From: Candidatus Rokubacteria bacterium 13_2_20CM_69_15_1 | GTDB taxonomy: Bacteria > Methylomirabilota > Methylomirabilia > Rokubacteriales > CSP1-6 | Reading direction: 5' to 3' | Length of the DNA: 37,366 nucleotides | Assembly: GCA_001914535.1 (NCBI GenBank) | Contig: MNCR01000124.1 | Location: 1-37,366, forward strand | Shown here: positions 23,640 to 31,807 of the stretch, piece by piece | Numbering within the stretch: the first letter of the stretch is position 1 | Layout of the letters: every line of letters begins with the position of its first letter | Notes under the pieces: generated by a model | Database searches by the model: none | What the model was told of the DNA's origin: nothing | Seen by the model: the letters and a program-made list of their open reading frames with translations, nothing else | Translations under genes and position numbers: made by a program

Positions 23640-24665
23640 ATGACACGCCGGACCTGGACGACGACAGCTCTCGCGGCCCTGACCCTCATGAGCGGCGGCG
23701 CAGCGGCGCGCATCCCGCCTGCCGTCGCGCAGCCCAAGGCGGTGGTCTGGAACCTGCCGCACGTGGCCGCGCCGAGCCACTACCACGTCCTCAACCTGAA
23801 CGCGCTCGCCACCAAGGTGAAGGAGCGGTCGCAGGGGCGGATGGAGATCCGGGTCCACCCGGCGTCCTCGCTCTATCCGTCGCCCGAGATCATCCCGGCG
23901 GTCATCGAGGGCCGCGTCGAGATCGCCCCCGTGGTCTCGGGCTACCTCACCGACGTCCTCCTCGAGATCGGCCCGCTCGATCTGCCGTTCATGACGAGCA
24001 ACGTCGACGAGCACAGGAGGGCCGCGAACGAGCTCCGCCCCTTCTTCGCCGAGATGCTGGCCAAGAAAGGCCTCCGCCTGATGGCGATCGAGGCCTGGGC
24101 ATCGCAGCAGATCTTCGCCCATCAGCCGATGCGCACGGTGGCCGACTGGAAAGGCAAGAAGATCCGCGTGTACGGCGCCGACTCCGCCAACACGGTGCGG
24201 CTCCTCGGCGCGGCGCCGGTGAACATCGCCTTCGGTGAGGTCTACCCGGCGCTGGAGAAGAAGGTCGTCGACGGCGCGATCACCTCGGCGACCAACGCCG
24301 AGCCCATGAAGTTCTTCGAAGTGACGAAGTACATCAACTACTGGTACCTGGCCGGCGCGGGGTCGGAGTGGCTGGTGGTGAACCAGAAGGCGTGGGACGC
24401 GCTCCCGAAGGATCTCCAGCAGGCCGTGCTCGACGCGATGAAGGACATCCGCTACGAGGATAAGGAGTGGGAAGACGCCAAGGCGTGGGAGGAGAAGGCG
24501 CGCAAGCGGTTGCCCGAGCTGGGGATGACGATCGTCGATCCTGGGAAGGAGGAGATCGAGAAGGCGCGGTCGCTGGCGCGGGCGGGCTGGGACATCTGGC
24601 TCTCGCGCACCGGCGCCGACGGCAAGCGCGGCTTCGAGCTGGCTCGGAAAGCGCTCGGCCGGTGA
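23640..24665 (+). CDS. dctP: TRAP transporter substrate-binding protein (DctP-type)
   Basis: A 341-residue periplasmic solute-binding protein. A signal peptide covers about residues 1-30 (ending AVAQ). DctP blocks: 'LNALATKVKERSQGRMEIRV' near 50, 'EIGPLDLPFM' near 115, 'FAHQPMRTVADWKGKKIRV' near 160, with the Arg of 'KKIRV' as the usual carboxylate-binding residue, 'FGEVYPALEKKVVDGAI' near 200 and 'WLVVNQKAWDALPKDLQQAV' near 245. TRAP systems import organic acids using the sodium gradient. GGGAGGAGA precedes the ATG. It overlaps the DctQ gene by GTGA, so the three TRAP genes form one coupled operon. Confidence 0.94.
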   Translation: MTRRTWTTTALAALTLMSGGAAARIPPAVAQPKAVVWNLPHVAAPSHYHVLNLNALATKVKERSQGRMEIRVHPASSLYPSPEIIPAVIEGRVEIAPVVSGYLTDVLLEIGPLDLPFMTSNVDEHRRAANELRPFFAEMLAKKGLRLMAIEAWASQQIFAHQPMRTVADWKGKKIRVYGADSANTVRLLGAAPVNIAFGEVYPALEKKVVDGAITSATNAEPMKFFEVTKYINYWYLAGAGSEWLVVNQKAWDALPKDLQQAVLDAMKDIRYEDKEWEDAKAWEEKARKRLPELGMTIVDPGKEEIEKARSLARAGWDIWLSRTGADGKRGFELARKALGR

Positions 24666-25174
24666 TCGGCTGGACGTCGAGGGCCGCCGCGCTCCTGTCG
24701 GGGCTCGGCGTGCTCGGTATGGCGGGGCTGATCACCTTTGACGTCCTCATGCGCTACTTCTTCGGCCGGCCGCAGCTCTTCGTGGACGAGCTGGCGAGCT
24801 TCCTCCTGGTCTTCGTAGTCTTCGCCGGGCTCGCCTACACATTTCGCGCGGGCGGGCACGTCCGGGTCGACCTCGTGACGTCAAGCCTGCCGCGACCCGT
24901 CCGCGCGTGGCTCCGCGTCGTGACGCTGGCTCTCGGCCTGGTGTTTCTCGGCGCCGTGATCTGGGTCACCGCCCTGTCGAGCGTCGGCAGTTACCGCTAC
25001 GGGCGCGTGTCGGCCGTGATGCTCTACCCGCTCTGGGTCCCGATGCTCCTCATCCCCGCCGGGCTCCTGCTCATGGCCGTCGCCATGCTCGTCGCCTTCG
25101 TGCGCCAGGTCCGCGCGAGCCTCGGGCCACCGGAGGGCCGTGACGAGGTTCCACCGCCGGACACCCGCGCTTGA
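24662..25174 (+). CDS. dctQ: TRAP transporter small permease (DctQ-type)
   Basis: 170 residues from GTG 24662 overlapping the DctP stop; the listed start at 24467 is inside DctP. Four membrane helices are apparent, with typical blocks 'GLITFDVLMRYFFGRPQLFVDELA' split across the first loop, 'LAYTFRAGGHVRVDL' in the middle and 'LYPLWVPMLLIPAGLLLM' near the end. It pairs with DctM in the membrane. The end overlaps the DctM TTG start (TTGA). Confidence 0.93.
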   Translation: MIGWTSRAAALLSGLGVLGMAGLITFDVLMRYFFGRPQLFVDELASFLLVFVVFAGLAYTFRAGGHVRVDLVTSSLPRPVRAWLRVVTLALGLVFLGAVIWVTALSSVGSYRYGRVSAVMLYPLWVPMLLIPAGLLLMAVAMLVAFVRQVRASLGPPEGRDEVPPPDTRA

Positions 25175-26484
25175 GCGAACCCGTCCTCGGCGCGCTCCTC
25201 ATCGCGCTCATGTTCGTCCTGTTCGCGATGGGGCTCGAGATCGCGGTGTCGCTCGGCGTCGTCGGCGTGCTCGGGCTCCTCTGGCTCAAAGGCTTCACGG
25301 TCGGGCTCGGCGTCGTCGGGTCGGTCGCGTGGTCGAACGCCACGAGCTTCTCCTTCATCGCGGTGCCGCTCTTCGTCTTCATGAGCGCGATCCTCCTGCA
25401 CTCGGGCATCGGCCGCGGACTCTTCACGGCGGTCGCGCGCTGGGTCGGCTTCCTGCCAGGCGGGCTCGCCGTCGCCAGCGTCTTCTCCTGCGCGATCTTC
25501 GCGGCGGTCTCCGGCTCGAGCGTGGCGACGGCGGCGACCATCGGCATGATCGCGATCCCCGAGATGGAGCGGCGCGGCTACGGCCGCCCCCTCATCTGCG
25601 GCTCGCTGGCCGCGGGCGGGACGCTGGGGATCCTGATCCCGCCCTCGATCCCCATGATCATCTACGGCGTGATGACGGAAACCTCGGTCGGTCACCTCTA
25701 CATGGCGGGTATCGTGCCCGGCGTGATCCTCGCCCTCATGTTCGCCCTCGCGATCGTCCTCTACGCCGTCGCCCGGCCGGAGGCGGCGCCGCGCCTCCGC
25801 TCAGACCGCGAGTCGTTCCGCGACAAGCTGCGCTCGGTCCGCGAGGTGGCCCCCGTCGCCGTCCTCATCCTGATCGTGCTCGGCGGCATGTACGTCGGCG
25901 TCGTGACCCCGACGGAGGCCGCCGCCCTCGGCTCGACGATGAGTCTCATCCTGGCCGCGCTCGCGCGCGGCCTCACCCGGGCGGCGCTCACCCGCGCCTT
26001 CGAGGAGACCGTGCGGACGACGTCGATGGTGGTCCTCATCATCATCTTTGCGTCCATCTTCTCGCACGTCATGGCGCTCGTCGGCGCGCCCCGCGCGCTC
26101 TTCTCGACGGTCCTGGGTCTCGGGCTGCCGAGGTGGGCGCTCTTCACGCTGATCTTCGGGTTCCTGCTGATCATCGCCTATGCCCTCGAGGAGCTGTCGG
26201 TGATGATCATCATTCTGCCGATCCTCTTTCCCCTGGTGACCGGTCTCGGCTTCGACCCGGTGTGGTTCGGGGTCATCATGATCGTCTGGCTCGAGATCGG
26301 CTTCATCACCCCGCCGGTCGGGCTGAATCTCTTCGTGATCCAGGGGCTCATGCCCGGTCTCAGCGGCCGGGAGATCACGCTCGGCACGACGCCGTTCGTG
26401 CTCCTGATGATCCTGCTCGTCGTGCTGCTCTTCCTCGTCCCAGACCTGGCGCTCTGGCTGCCGCGGCAGATGCTAGGGAAGTGA
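25171..26484 (+). CDS. dctM: TRAP transporter large permease (DctM-type)
   Basis: A 437-residue, roughly 12-helix transporter subunit. Starts at TTG 25171 overlapping the DctQ stop. Family blocks: 'NATSFSFIAVPLFVFMSAIL' near 50-70, 'SGSSVATAATIGMIAIPEM' near 115, 'GGTLGILIPPSIPMIIYG' near 150, 'VVTPTEAAALGS' near 245, and 'WLEIGFITPPVGLNLFVI' near 375, all expected sodium/substrate-site loops of the ion-transporter superfamily. It is the sodium-coupled channel of the three-gene TRAP system. Ends 25 bp from the convergent LivF gene. Confidence 0.95.
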   Translation: MSEPVLGALLIALMFVLFAMGLEIAVSLGVVGVLGLLWLKGFTVGLGVVGSVAWSNATSFSFIAVPLFVFMSAILLHSGIGRGLFTAVARWVGFLPGGLAVASVFSCAIFAAVSGSSVATAATIGMIAIPEMERRGYGRPLICGSLAAGGTLGILIPPSIPMIIYGVMTETSVGHLYMAGIVPGVILALMFALAIVLYAVARPEAAPRLRSDRESFRDKLRSVREVAPVAVLILIVLGGMYVGVVTPTEAAALGSTMSLILAALARGLTRAALTRAFEETVRTTSMVVLIIIFASIFSHVMALVGAPRALFSTVLGLGLPRWALFTLIFGFLLIIAYALEELSVMIIILPILFPLVTGLGFDPVWFGVIMIVWLEIGFITPPVGLNLFVIQGLMPGLSGREITLGTTPFVLLMILLVVLLFLVPDLALWLPRQMLGK

Positions 26485-26509
26485 GGCCGGCGCGAGACTC
26501 GGCACGCGA

Positions 26510-27163
26510 TCATGCGCCGGGCACGACCTCGCCGCGCTCGATCGTTGTGATGCGGTCGGTCAGAAGGCGCACCCGGTTTATGTCCGACTCCGCCACGAGC
26601 ACGGCGAGGCCGGGCTTTGTCGCCTGGAAGGCGCGCACGACCTCGGCCATGCGCGCGGACAGCGCCGGCGACACGCCTTCCATCGGCTCGTCGAGCAACA
26701 GGAGGCTGTGCGCGCAGAAGAGCGCCCGGCCGAGGGCGACCAGCTTCTGCTGGCCTCCGCTGAGCGCGGACGCCAGGCGGCGACCGAGCGGCACCAGCTC
26801 GGGCAAGAGGGCCGCCACCGCGTCCCAGCGCTCGTCGGCGTCCTGGCGCCCCTGGCCCCAGGCCGGGACGAGGAGGTTGTCTTTGACGGTGAGCGAGCCG
26901 ATGAGGCGGCGGTCTTCCGGCATGTAGCCGATTCCGAGGCGTCCGCGCTCGAACGGTGGGAGGCGGACGATGTCCCGGTTGTCGAGGACGACGTTGCCCG
27001 ACTCCACCGGCACGAGCCCCATGACGCTGCGGAGCGTCGTCGTCTTGCCCGCGCCGTTCCGGCCGACGAGGCCCACGATGGAGCCGGTCGGGATCTCGAG
27101 GGAGAGCGCGCGAAGGATCGCGAGCCCGCCGAGCCGGACCCCGAGACCCTGAACGCTCAGCAT
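26510..27163 (-). CDS. livF: Branched-chain amino acid ABC transporter ATP-binding protein (LivF-type)
   Basis: A 217-residue ATPase, slightly short for LivF. Walker A is 'GRNGAGKTT' (34-42), Q-loop region 'IGYMPEDRRL', ABC signature 'LSGGQQK' near 135, Walker B 'LLLLDEPMEGVSP' near 155. The switch region is 'VAESDINRV', where LivF proteins usually have 'VEQN'. Last gene of the liv operon, 1 bp after LivG. Energises uptake together with LivG. Confidence 0.94.
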   Translation of the reverse strand: MLSVQGLGVRLGGLAILRALSLEIPTGSIVGLVGRNGAGKTTTLRSVMGLVPVESGNVVLDNRDIVRLPPFERGRLGIGYMPEDRRLIGSLTVKDNLLVPAWGQGRQDADERWDAVAALLPELVPLGRRLASALSGGQQKLVALGRALFCAHSLLLLDEPMEGVSPALSARMAEVVRAFQATKPGLAVLVAESDINRVRLLTDRITTIERGEVVPGA

Positions 27164-27164
27164 G

Positions 27165-27920
27165 CTACGGTCGCCCCAGAAGCGCCCGCCGCACCGCGGG
27201 GTCGGCGAGCACGGCGTCGGGCGACCCGCTGGCGACGACCTTGCCCTCGTCGAACGCGAGCACGCGCTCCGCGTAACGCTCGACGACCTCCATGTCGTGC
27301 TCGACGAAGATCGTCGTCACGCCCGTCCCCTTGAGCACCGGGACCAGCGTGTCCATCACCTTCGATTTGTCCCTCGCGCTCACGCCGCTCGTCGGCTCGT
27401 CCATCAATAAGATCCGAGGGCGTCGGGCGAACGAGAGCGCCACGTCGAGGAGCTTCCGCGCGCCCTCGGGAAGCTGGCCCGCGTCGTGGGAGGCATGCTC
27501 CTCCAGGCCGAACTGGACCAGGATGCGGCGCGCGTCGTCCAGCCGGTCGACGCGCACGAGGGGCGTCCAGAACCCGCGCGCCCGTCCCGCCCGAATCGCG
27601 AGCGCCAGGACGAGGTTCTCCAGCACGCTGAGAGAGAGGTAGAGCTGGGGCATCTGGAAGGAGCGGGCGATGCCGAGATCCGCGACGGCCCGTGGAAGGA
27701 GGCCCGTGATGTCCTTTCCCTGAAAGCGGATCCGCCCCCGGTCGGGCTTCACATACCCCGTGATCATATTGAGGAGGGTGGTCTTGCCGGAGCCGTTCGG
27801 GCCGACGATGCCCACGAGCTCGCCCTCCTGGAACCGGAGGCTCAGATCCTCCGCGGCGCGGACCATGCCGAAGAACTTGGTCAGGCCGACCGTCTCGAGG
27901 ACCGCGCCTACCGGATCCAC
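27165..27920 (-). CDS. livG: Branched-chain amino acid ABC transporter ATP-binding protein (LivG-type)
   Basis: 251 residues from GTG 27920, which lies inside the last codons of LivM (13-bp overlap); the 840-residue listed ORF is a through-frame of LivM and LivH and is not real upstream. Walker A 'GPNGSGKTT', LivG-typical 'GIARSFQMPQLYLSLSVLEN', Walker B 'ILLMDEPTSGVS' and H-loop 'FVEHDMEVV' are intact. The ABC signature is 'LPEGARKLLDVAL' rather than LSxGQ, a marked departure at three positions; I think it belongs to a LivG subfamily with this variant, but cannot check. Confidence 0.93.
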   Translation of the reverse strand: MDPVGAVLETVGLTKFFGMVRAAEDLSLRFQEGELVGIVGPNGSGKTTLLNMITGYVKPDRGRIRFQGKDITGLLPRAVADLGIARSFQMPQLYLSLSVLENLVLALAIRAGRARGFWTPLVRVDRLDDARRILVQFGLEEHASHDAGQLPEGARKLLDVALSFARRPRILLMDEPTSGVSARDKSKVMDTLVPVLKGTGVTTIFVEHDMEVVERYAERVLAFDEGKVVASGSPDAVLADPAVRRALLGRP

Positions 27921-28834
27921 CGTCTCACCATCCCGGTCAGGCTCCAGAGGCCTCCGGGCAGGAAGAAGATGATGATCAGGAGGACGAGGCCCAGGGTCAT
28001 CTGCCAGGTGTACGGGGAGTATTTGAAGGCGTAGTTGCGCACGAACTCGAAGACGATGGAGCCGGCGACGGGCGCCAGCACGCTCCCCGTCCCGCCGAGC
28101 AGCGCGACGAAGACGAACTCCCCCGACTGGGTCCAGAACGAGACCTCGGGGACGATGTGGCCGACCGAGAAGCCGGCCAGGACACCGCCCACGCTCGCCA
28201 GCACTCCGGCGACGATGTACGAGCAATAGATCGCCTGGCGGACCGAGGCGCCCATGTACTCGACGCGCACCTCGTTGTCGCGCACCGCGCGCAGCGTGTA
28301 GCCGAGCGGCGAGGCGGTGAAGCGGTAGGCGACGTAGAGGAGGAGCGCGGTGAGGACGACCGTCACGTAGTAGATCGTGAGGCGCAAGTGCGCGGCGGCC
28401 GGCTTGACTCCGGCGAGCAGGGGAGTGGGAAGCCTCAACCCGTCGGTGCCGCCGGTGACTGCGTAGAACTTGAGGAGGATGGCGTAGAGGACCATCGAGA
28501 AGGCGAGGTTGAGGAGGCCAAAGTGCATGCCTCGATAGCGCGCGAGGAGCAACCCGAGCAGGGCGCTCGCGGCGGCGCCCGTCACCACCGCGAGGACGAG
28601 GACCACGAGCCCGTCGTGCACCCCGAGGAATTTCACCGCGAAGCCCGCGGTGTACGCGCCCACCGCGTAGTAGAGGGCGTGGCCGAAGGTGAGGAGCCCG
28701 CCGCGCAGGAGCAGCACGATGCCGAGGACGGCGAGCGCCTTTGCCCAGGCGAGCGTCAGGAGAAAGGTGATCCACTCGGGGAGGAAGGGCGGCACCACGA
28801 GGAACAGCGCGAGCCCAGCGAGCGCGATCGCCAC
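27908..28834 (-). CDS. livM: Branched-chain amino acid ABC transporter permease (LivM-type)
   Basis: A 308-residue permease with many hydrophobic helices. LivM markers: 'ALAVLGIVLLLRGGLLTFGHALYYAVGAYTAG' region near 35-65, 'YRGMHFGLLNLAFSMVLYA' near 105, 'GGTDGLRLP' near 128, 'SPLGYTLRAVRDNEVRVEYMG' near 175, and 'LLGGTGSVLAPVAGSIVFE' near 250. Six bp after LivH and overlapping LivG. Forms the channel with LivH. Confidence 0.94.
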   Translation of the reverse strand: MAIALAGLALFLVVPPFLPEWITFLLTLAWAKALAVLGIVLLLRGGLLTFGHALYYAVGAYTAGFAVKFLGVHDGLVVLVLAVVTGAAASALLGLLLARYRGMHFGLLNLAFSMVLYAILLKFYAVTGGTDGLRLPTPLLAGVKPAAAHLRLTIYYVTVVLTALLLYVAYRFTASPLGYTLRAVRDNEVRVEYMGASVRQAIYCSYIVAGVLASVGGVLAGFSVGHIVPEVSFWTQSGEFVFVALLGGTGSVLAPVAGSIVFEFVRNYAFKYSPYTWQMTLGLVLLIIIFFLPGGLWSLTGMVRRWIR

Positions 28835-28840
28835 GAGGGC

Positions 28841-29734
28841 TCAGATCCTTCGCGCCTCGACCTGACCGAAGAGGCCCTGGGGCCGGAAGAGCAGCACCAG
28901 CGCCATGATCAGGTAGATGGCGAAGAGGTCGAGCTCGGGGACGAGGTGCACGGCGGTCGCCCGGGCCAGGCCCACCAGCACGGCTCCGAGGGCCGCGCCG
29001 CCGATCGACCCGAGTCCGCCGATGGCGACGACGGCAAACGACACCACGATGACCTCGGCGCCGATCCCGGGTACGAGCGAGAACATCGGCGCGGTGAACG
29101 CGCCGCCGAGCGCGGCGAAGACGGCCCCCAGCGTGAAGGCCAGGGTGTAGATCCGCGGCACGTTTACGCCCAGGGCGGCGCTCATCTCGCGGTCCGTGAT
29201 GACCGAGACCAGCACCTTCCCGAAGCGCGTGCGCGTCACGACGAGCCACAGGAGGAGGCCCGTGACGACGGCGATGCCGGTGAGCAGAAACGGGTAGCCC
29301 GCGTAGTCGACGCCCCCCAGCCTCACGACTCCCATGTACGTGTACGGCTTGTCGGCAAAGAGCGGGCTCACGCCCCACGCGAGCTTGATGACGTCCTCGA
29401 GGATCAGAAGGATGGAGAAGGTGAGGAGGATCTGGATCTCCTCCGCCTTGCCGTAGACCCGCCGGAGGAAGAGCCGCTCGATGACGGGCCCGGCCGTCAC
29501 GCCGATGACCACGGCGGCCAAGAAGAGCAAGAGGTAGCTCAGCACGGGCCAGGCATTCGATCCCCAGCCGAGGACGAGCCAGGCGCCCATGTACGCCCCG
29601 AGGGCGTAGAGGTTCCCGTGGGCGAGGTTCAGGATGCGGACGACGCCGTACGTGAACGTGAGGCCGGCCGACACGAGGAACAGCCACGACGCGTAGCTGA
29701 TCCCGTCGAGCGCGATGACGATGAGGAGGTTCAG
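28841..29734 (-). CDS. livH: Branched-chain amino acid ABC transporter permease (LivH-type), probable CTG start
   Basis: About 297 residues. The ORF track starts at GTG 29674, but that would cut the first membrane helix. The homologous N-terminus, 'NLLIVIALDGISYASWLFLV', continues upstream to a CTG at 29734, and no ATG, GTG or TTG occurs in frame before that. A rare CTG start 25 bp after the binding-protein stop is therefore my call; the GTG is the fallback. LivH blocks: 'SAGLTFTYGVVRILNLAHG' and 'LYALGAYMGAWLV' at the start, 'VSVITDREMSAALGVNV' near residue 175, and 'LGSIGGAALGAVLVGLA' near 240. Usual length with the upstream start. Confidence 0.88.
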   Translation of the reverse strand: MNLLIVIALDGISYASWLFLVSAGLTFTYGVVRILNLAHGNLYALGAYMGAWLVLGWGSNAWPVLSYLLLFLAAVVIGVTAGPVIERLFLRRVYGKAEEIQILLTFSILLILEDVIKLAWGVSPLFADKPYTYMGVVRLGGVDYAGYPFLLTGIAVVTGLLLWLVVTRTRFGKVLVSVITDREMSAALGVNVPRIYTLAFTLGAVFAALGGAFTAPMFSLVPGIGAEVIVVSFAVVAIGGLGSIGGAALGAVLVGLARATAVHLVPELDLFAIYLIMALVLLFRPQGLFGQVEARRI

Positions 29735-29759
29735 GCCAGACGTTCGCTGCCCGCCGACC

Positions 29760-31073
29760 TCACGGGCACTGGGCGCCGCTGAAACCCTGGTCGATCCAGT
29801 CCAGGGTCTTCACCCCGTCGGGAGGGTTGACGCACTTGGCCGGGAACACCCGCACGCTGGTGAGCACGTTCTGCTTCCGCTGCGCGTCCAGCTTCACTGT
29901 CCCGTAGAGGGAGTCCTCGATGGCCTGGTGACCACCGCCGACCGCCATCGCGATGCGCCCGCTCGGCGAATCGAACTCGAGATACTCGAAGGCGCGCACG
30001 ACGTCGTCCACGCTCGGCCACCGGCCGGCCGCTTTGATCGCCTTCTCGTAGGCCGCTTTCACGCCCTGGAGCGCCTGCACCATGTGATAGCTCCCGTGGG
30101 GCGACCCGCACGGCTCGCCGAACTTCTTCGTGCAGCGCTCGATGAACTCCCTCTGGAGCCGATTCTTGGCCGGGTCGGGTATCTCGGGCCAGTGCGTCCC
30201 GCGGAACCCGATCACGAAGCCTTCGGGCAGGTCCCGAAACTCCTTGAAGAGGAACGCCGAGTTGTTGTGGATGACGAGGCTCTGGCGGAAGAGCCCGCGG
30301 ACCCGGCCTTGGCTGTTCACCGAAGCGAGGTCCGTCCCCCAGAGGCTGTGGAATACCACGTCGGGCTTGGCGGTGAGAAGCTTCGAGATCTCGGCCGACA
30401 GATCGCCCTGGAAGAGCTTCGGCCAGAGGGTCTCGACCACCTGGACGTCGGGCTTCAGCTTGCGGAGGGCGCGGATGAAGATCTCCCACGAGTCCCGCCC
30501 CCACGCGTAGTCCTGGTTGAGGCCGGCCACCGTCTTCACGTCAGGCTTGGCGGTCAGGAGATAGCGGGCGGCGCCGATCCCGTCGATGCCCGTATGGGCG
30601 GCGGTGCGGAACACGTACTTGTACTTGGCCTCCTCGAAGACCCGCGTGGTCCCGCAGTCGAAGAGGACGGTGAGGACCCGGAGCTCCTCGGCCACCGGCG
30701 GCACGGCCACGCAGTTGGCGCTCGAGATATAGCCGACGACCAGGTCCACCTTCTCGTCCGCCGCGAGCCGCCGGAACTCGGCGACGACCTTGTCGCCGGG
30801 GCCGGCCTCGTCGGTGAGGACCGGCACGAGCTTCGCCCCGCCGACACCGCCCTCGTCGTTGATCTTCTCCACCCAGGCGTCGGCGGCCTTCTTGGCTGGA
30901 ATGCCGAAGGTGCTGGAGGCGGGCCCTGAGAGCAGCGTCACGATGCCGATCCGGAGCTCCTTCGGCGCGCCGGCGACCTTGGGGGAAGGCGCCTGGGCGG
31001 CCGCGAGGGACAACACAACGGCAATCACACCAGTCACGCTCAGCGCGATCACGCCCAGAAGACGCGTCTTCAT
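29760..31073 (-). CDS. Branched-chain-type ABC transporter substrate-binding protein (LivK-like)
   Basis: 437 residues from ATG 31073, preceded by GGGAGAG; the ORF track's start at 31139 overlaps the -35 promoter region and is rejected. A signal peptide spans about residues 1-27 ('VIAVVLSLAAAQA'). Peripla_BP_6 fold: 'LRIGIVTLLSGPAS' near 40, 'KINDEGGVGGAKLVPVLTDE' near 70, 'VVGYISSANCVAVPPVAEE' near 105, 'VAGLNQDYAWGRDSWEIF' near 175 and 'GSYHMVQALQGVKAAYEKA' near 340. Heads the livKHMGF operon, so this is its cognate receptor. Actual ligand could be an amino acid, amide or aromatic acid. Confidence 0.94.
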   Translation of the reverse strand: MKTRLLGVIALSVTGVIAVVLSLAAAQAPSPKVAGAPKELRIGIVTLLSGPASSTFGIPAKKAADAWVEKINDEGGVGGAKLVPVLTDEAGPGDKVVAEFRRLAADEKVDLVVGYISSANCVAVPPVAEELRVLTVLFDCGTTRVFEEAKYKYVFRTAAHTGIDGIGAARYLLTAKPDVKTVAGLNQDYAWGRDSWEIFIRALRKLKPDVQVVETLWPKLFQGDLSAEISKLLTAKPDVVFHSLWGTDLASVNSQGRVRGLFRQSLVIHNNSAFLFKEFRDLPEGFVIGFRGTHWPEIPDPAKNRLQREFIERCTKKFGEPCGSPHGSYHMVQALQGVKAAYEKAIKAAGRWPSVDDVVRAFEYLEFDSPSGRIAMAVGGGHQAIEDSLYGTVKLDAQRKQNVLTSVRVFPAKCVNPPDGVKTLDWIDQGFSGAQCP

Positions 31074-31110
31074 CAAGCTCTCCCAGTGGTTGGTCGGCTG
31101 GAACGCGGGA

Positions 31111-31139
31111 AGGATAGCCGGGACGCCGGTCGCCGTCAA
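31111..31139 (-). promoter_or_regulatory. Sigma-70-like promoter of the liv operon
   Basis: On the minus strand TTGACG (31134-31139), exactly 17 bp, then TATCCT (31111-31116), about 38 bp before the binding-protein ATG at 31073. This is the best promoter match in the window (5/6 and 4/6). Confidence 0.6.
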
Positions 31140-31163
31140 TGAAGAGGACGCGAAGACAAGCCG

Positions 31164-31739
31164 CTACCGCAGGAGGTCGGCCACCGCGATGCGCGCCGAC
31201 GGCAGCGCCAGCAGCGCGACCAGGGACGTCGGCGCCAGCGTCTCCATCGATCGGTACCGCCAGCGGTAGGCCGCCGACGGGTCCGGACCCGGATCGCGAT
31301 ACACCTCCAGGACACCATCGATGAGATTAAGGATCCAGTAGTCCCGAACTCCGGCCCGCGCATAGAGACTGCCCTTATGCTCGCGATCGAGGTCGAGACT
31401 CGAGTCCGCGACCTCCAGGACGAGTGCCGGACGCGCGGGGTGGGAGGCGCGGTAATCCGCGCGGACTCCAGCCACGACGGCGAGGTCGGGCTCCGGCACC
31501 GACTCGTCGTCGAGCGCCACCGGCATCTGAGCCCTCACGATCCAACCGGGCGGGAGAATGGCTCTGAGCGCATCATCGGCAGCGCCGACGGCAGTCGCAT
31601 GGCGGCTGCCTTGAGGCTCGGCGACGACAAGGTGACCGCCGATGAGTTCGACTGGATCGTGTTGAAACGCACCGAGATCCACCAGTCGCTCGTACTCGAC
31701 GCGTTTCCACCGCCGCAGAGTGAGTGGCGGTGCCATCAT
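31164..31739 (-). CDS. Uma2-family (DUF820) endonuclease-fold protein
   Basis: A 191-residue PD-(D/E)xK-fold protein of the Uma2/DUF820 family. Likely active-site residues in order: Glu31 ('DPVELIGG'), Asp85 ('VPEPDLAVV'), Glu109 ('PALVLEVADSS') and Lys122 ('DREHKGSLYARAGVRDYW'). The following 'YWILNLIDGVLEVYRDP' is typical. Members are abundant in cyanobacteria and soil bacteria, with unclear function; a nuclease role is inferred from the fold. It lies between the liv operon and the second Dpp set, on the same strand as both, 68 bp after the DppC-like stop, so it may be co-transcribed with that set. Confidence 0.88.
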   Translation of the reverse strand: MMAPPLTLRRWKRVEYERLVDLGAFQHDPVELIGGHLVVAEPQGSRHATAVGAADDALRAILPPGWIVRAQMPVALDDESVPEPDLAVVAGVRADYRASHPARPALVLEVADSSLDLDREHKGSLYARAGVRDYWILNLIDGVLEVYRDPGPDPSAAYRWRYRSMETLAPTSLVALLALPSARIAVADLLR

Positions 31740-31807
31740 GGGCCCAACCTAGCGGGCCCTGGCACAGGCGTCAACATCAACGTGTCGATGAGTCTTGGGC
31801 ATCACCC

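Noticed and set aside
23490-24122. 5' extension of the 370-residue minus ORF over the TRAP binding protein
   Set aside because: Out-of-family composition, and it overlaps a complete DctP gene. The real start is ATG 23489 with a good ribosome site.
27165-29687. 840-residue minus-strand ORF in the track
   Set aside because: Only its last 251 codons are LivG. The rest is an Arg/Pro-rich alternative frame of LivM and LivH, which have clear homology in another frame.
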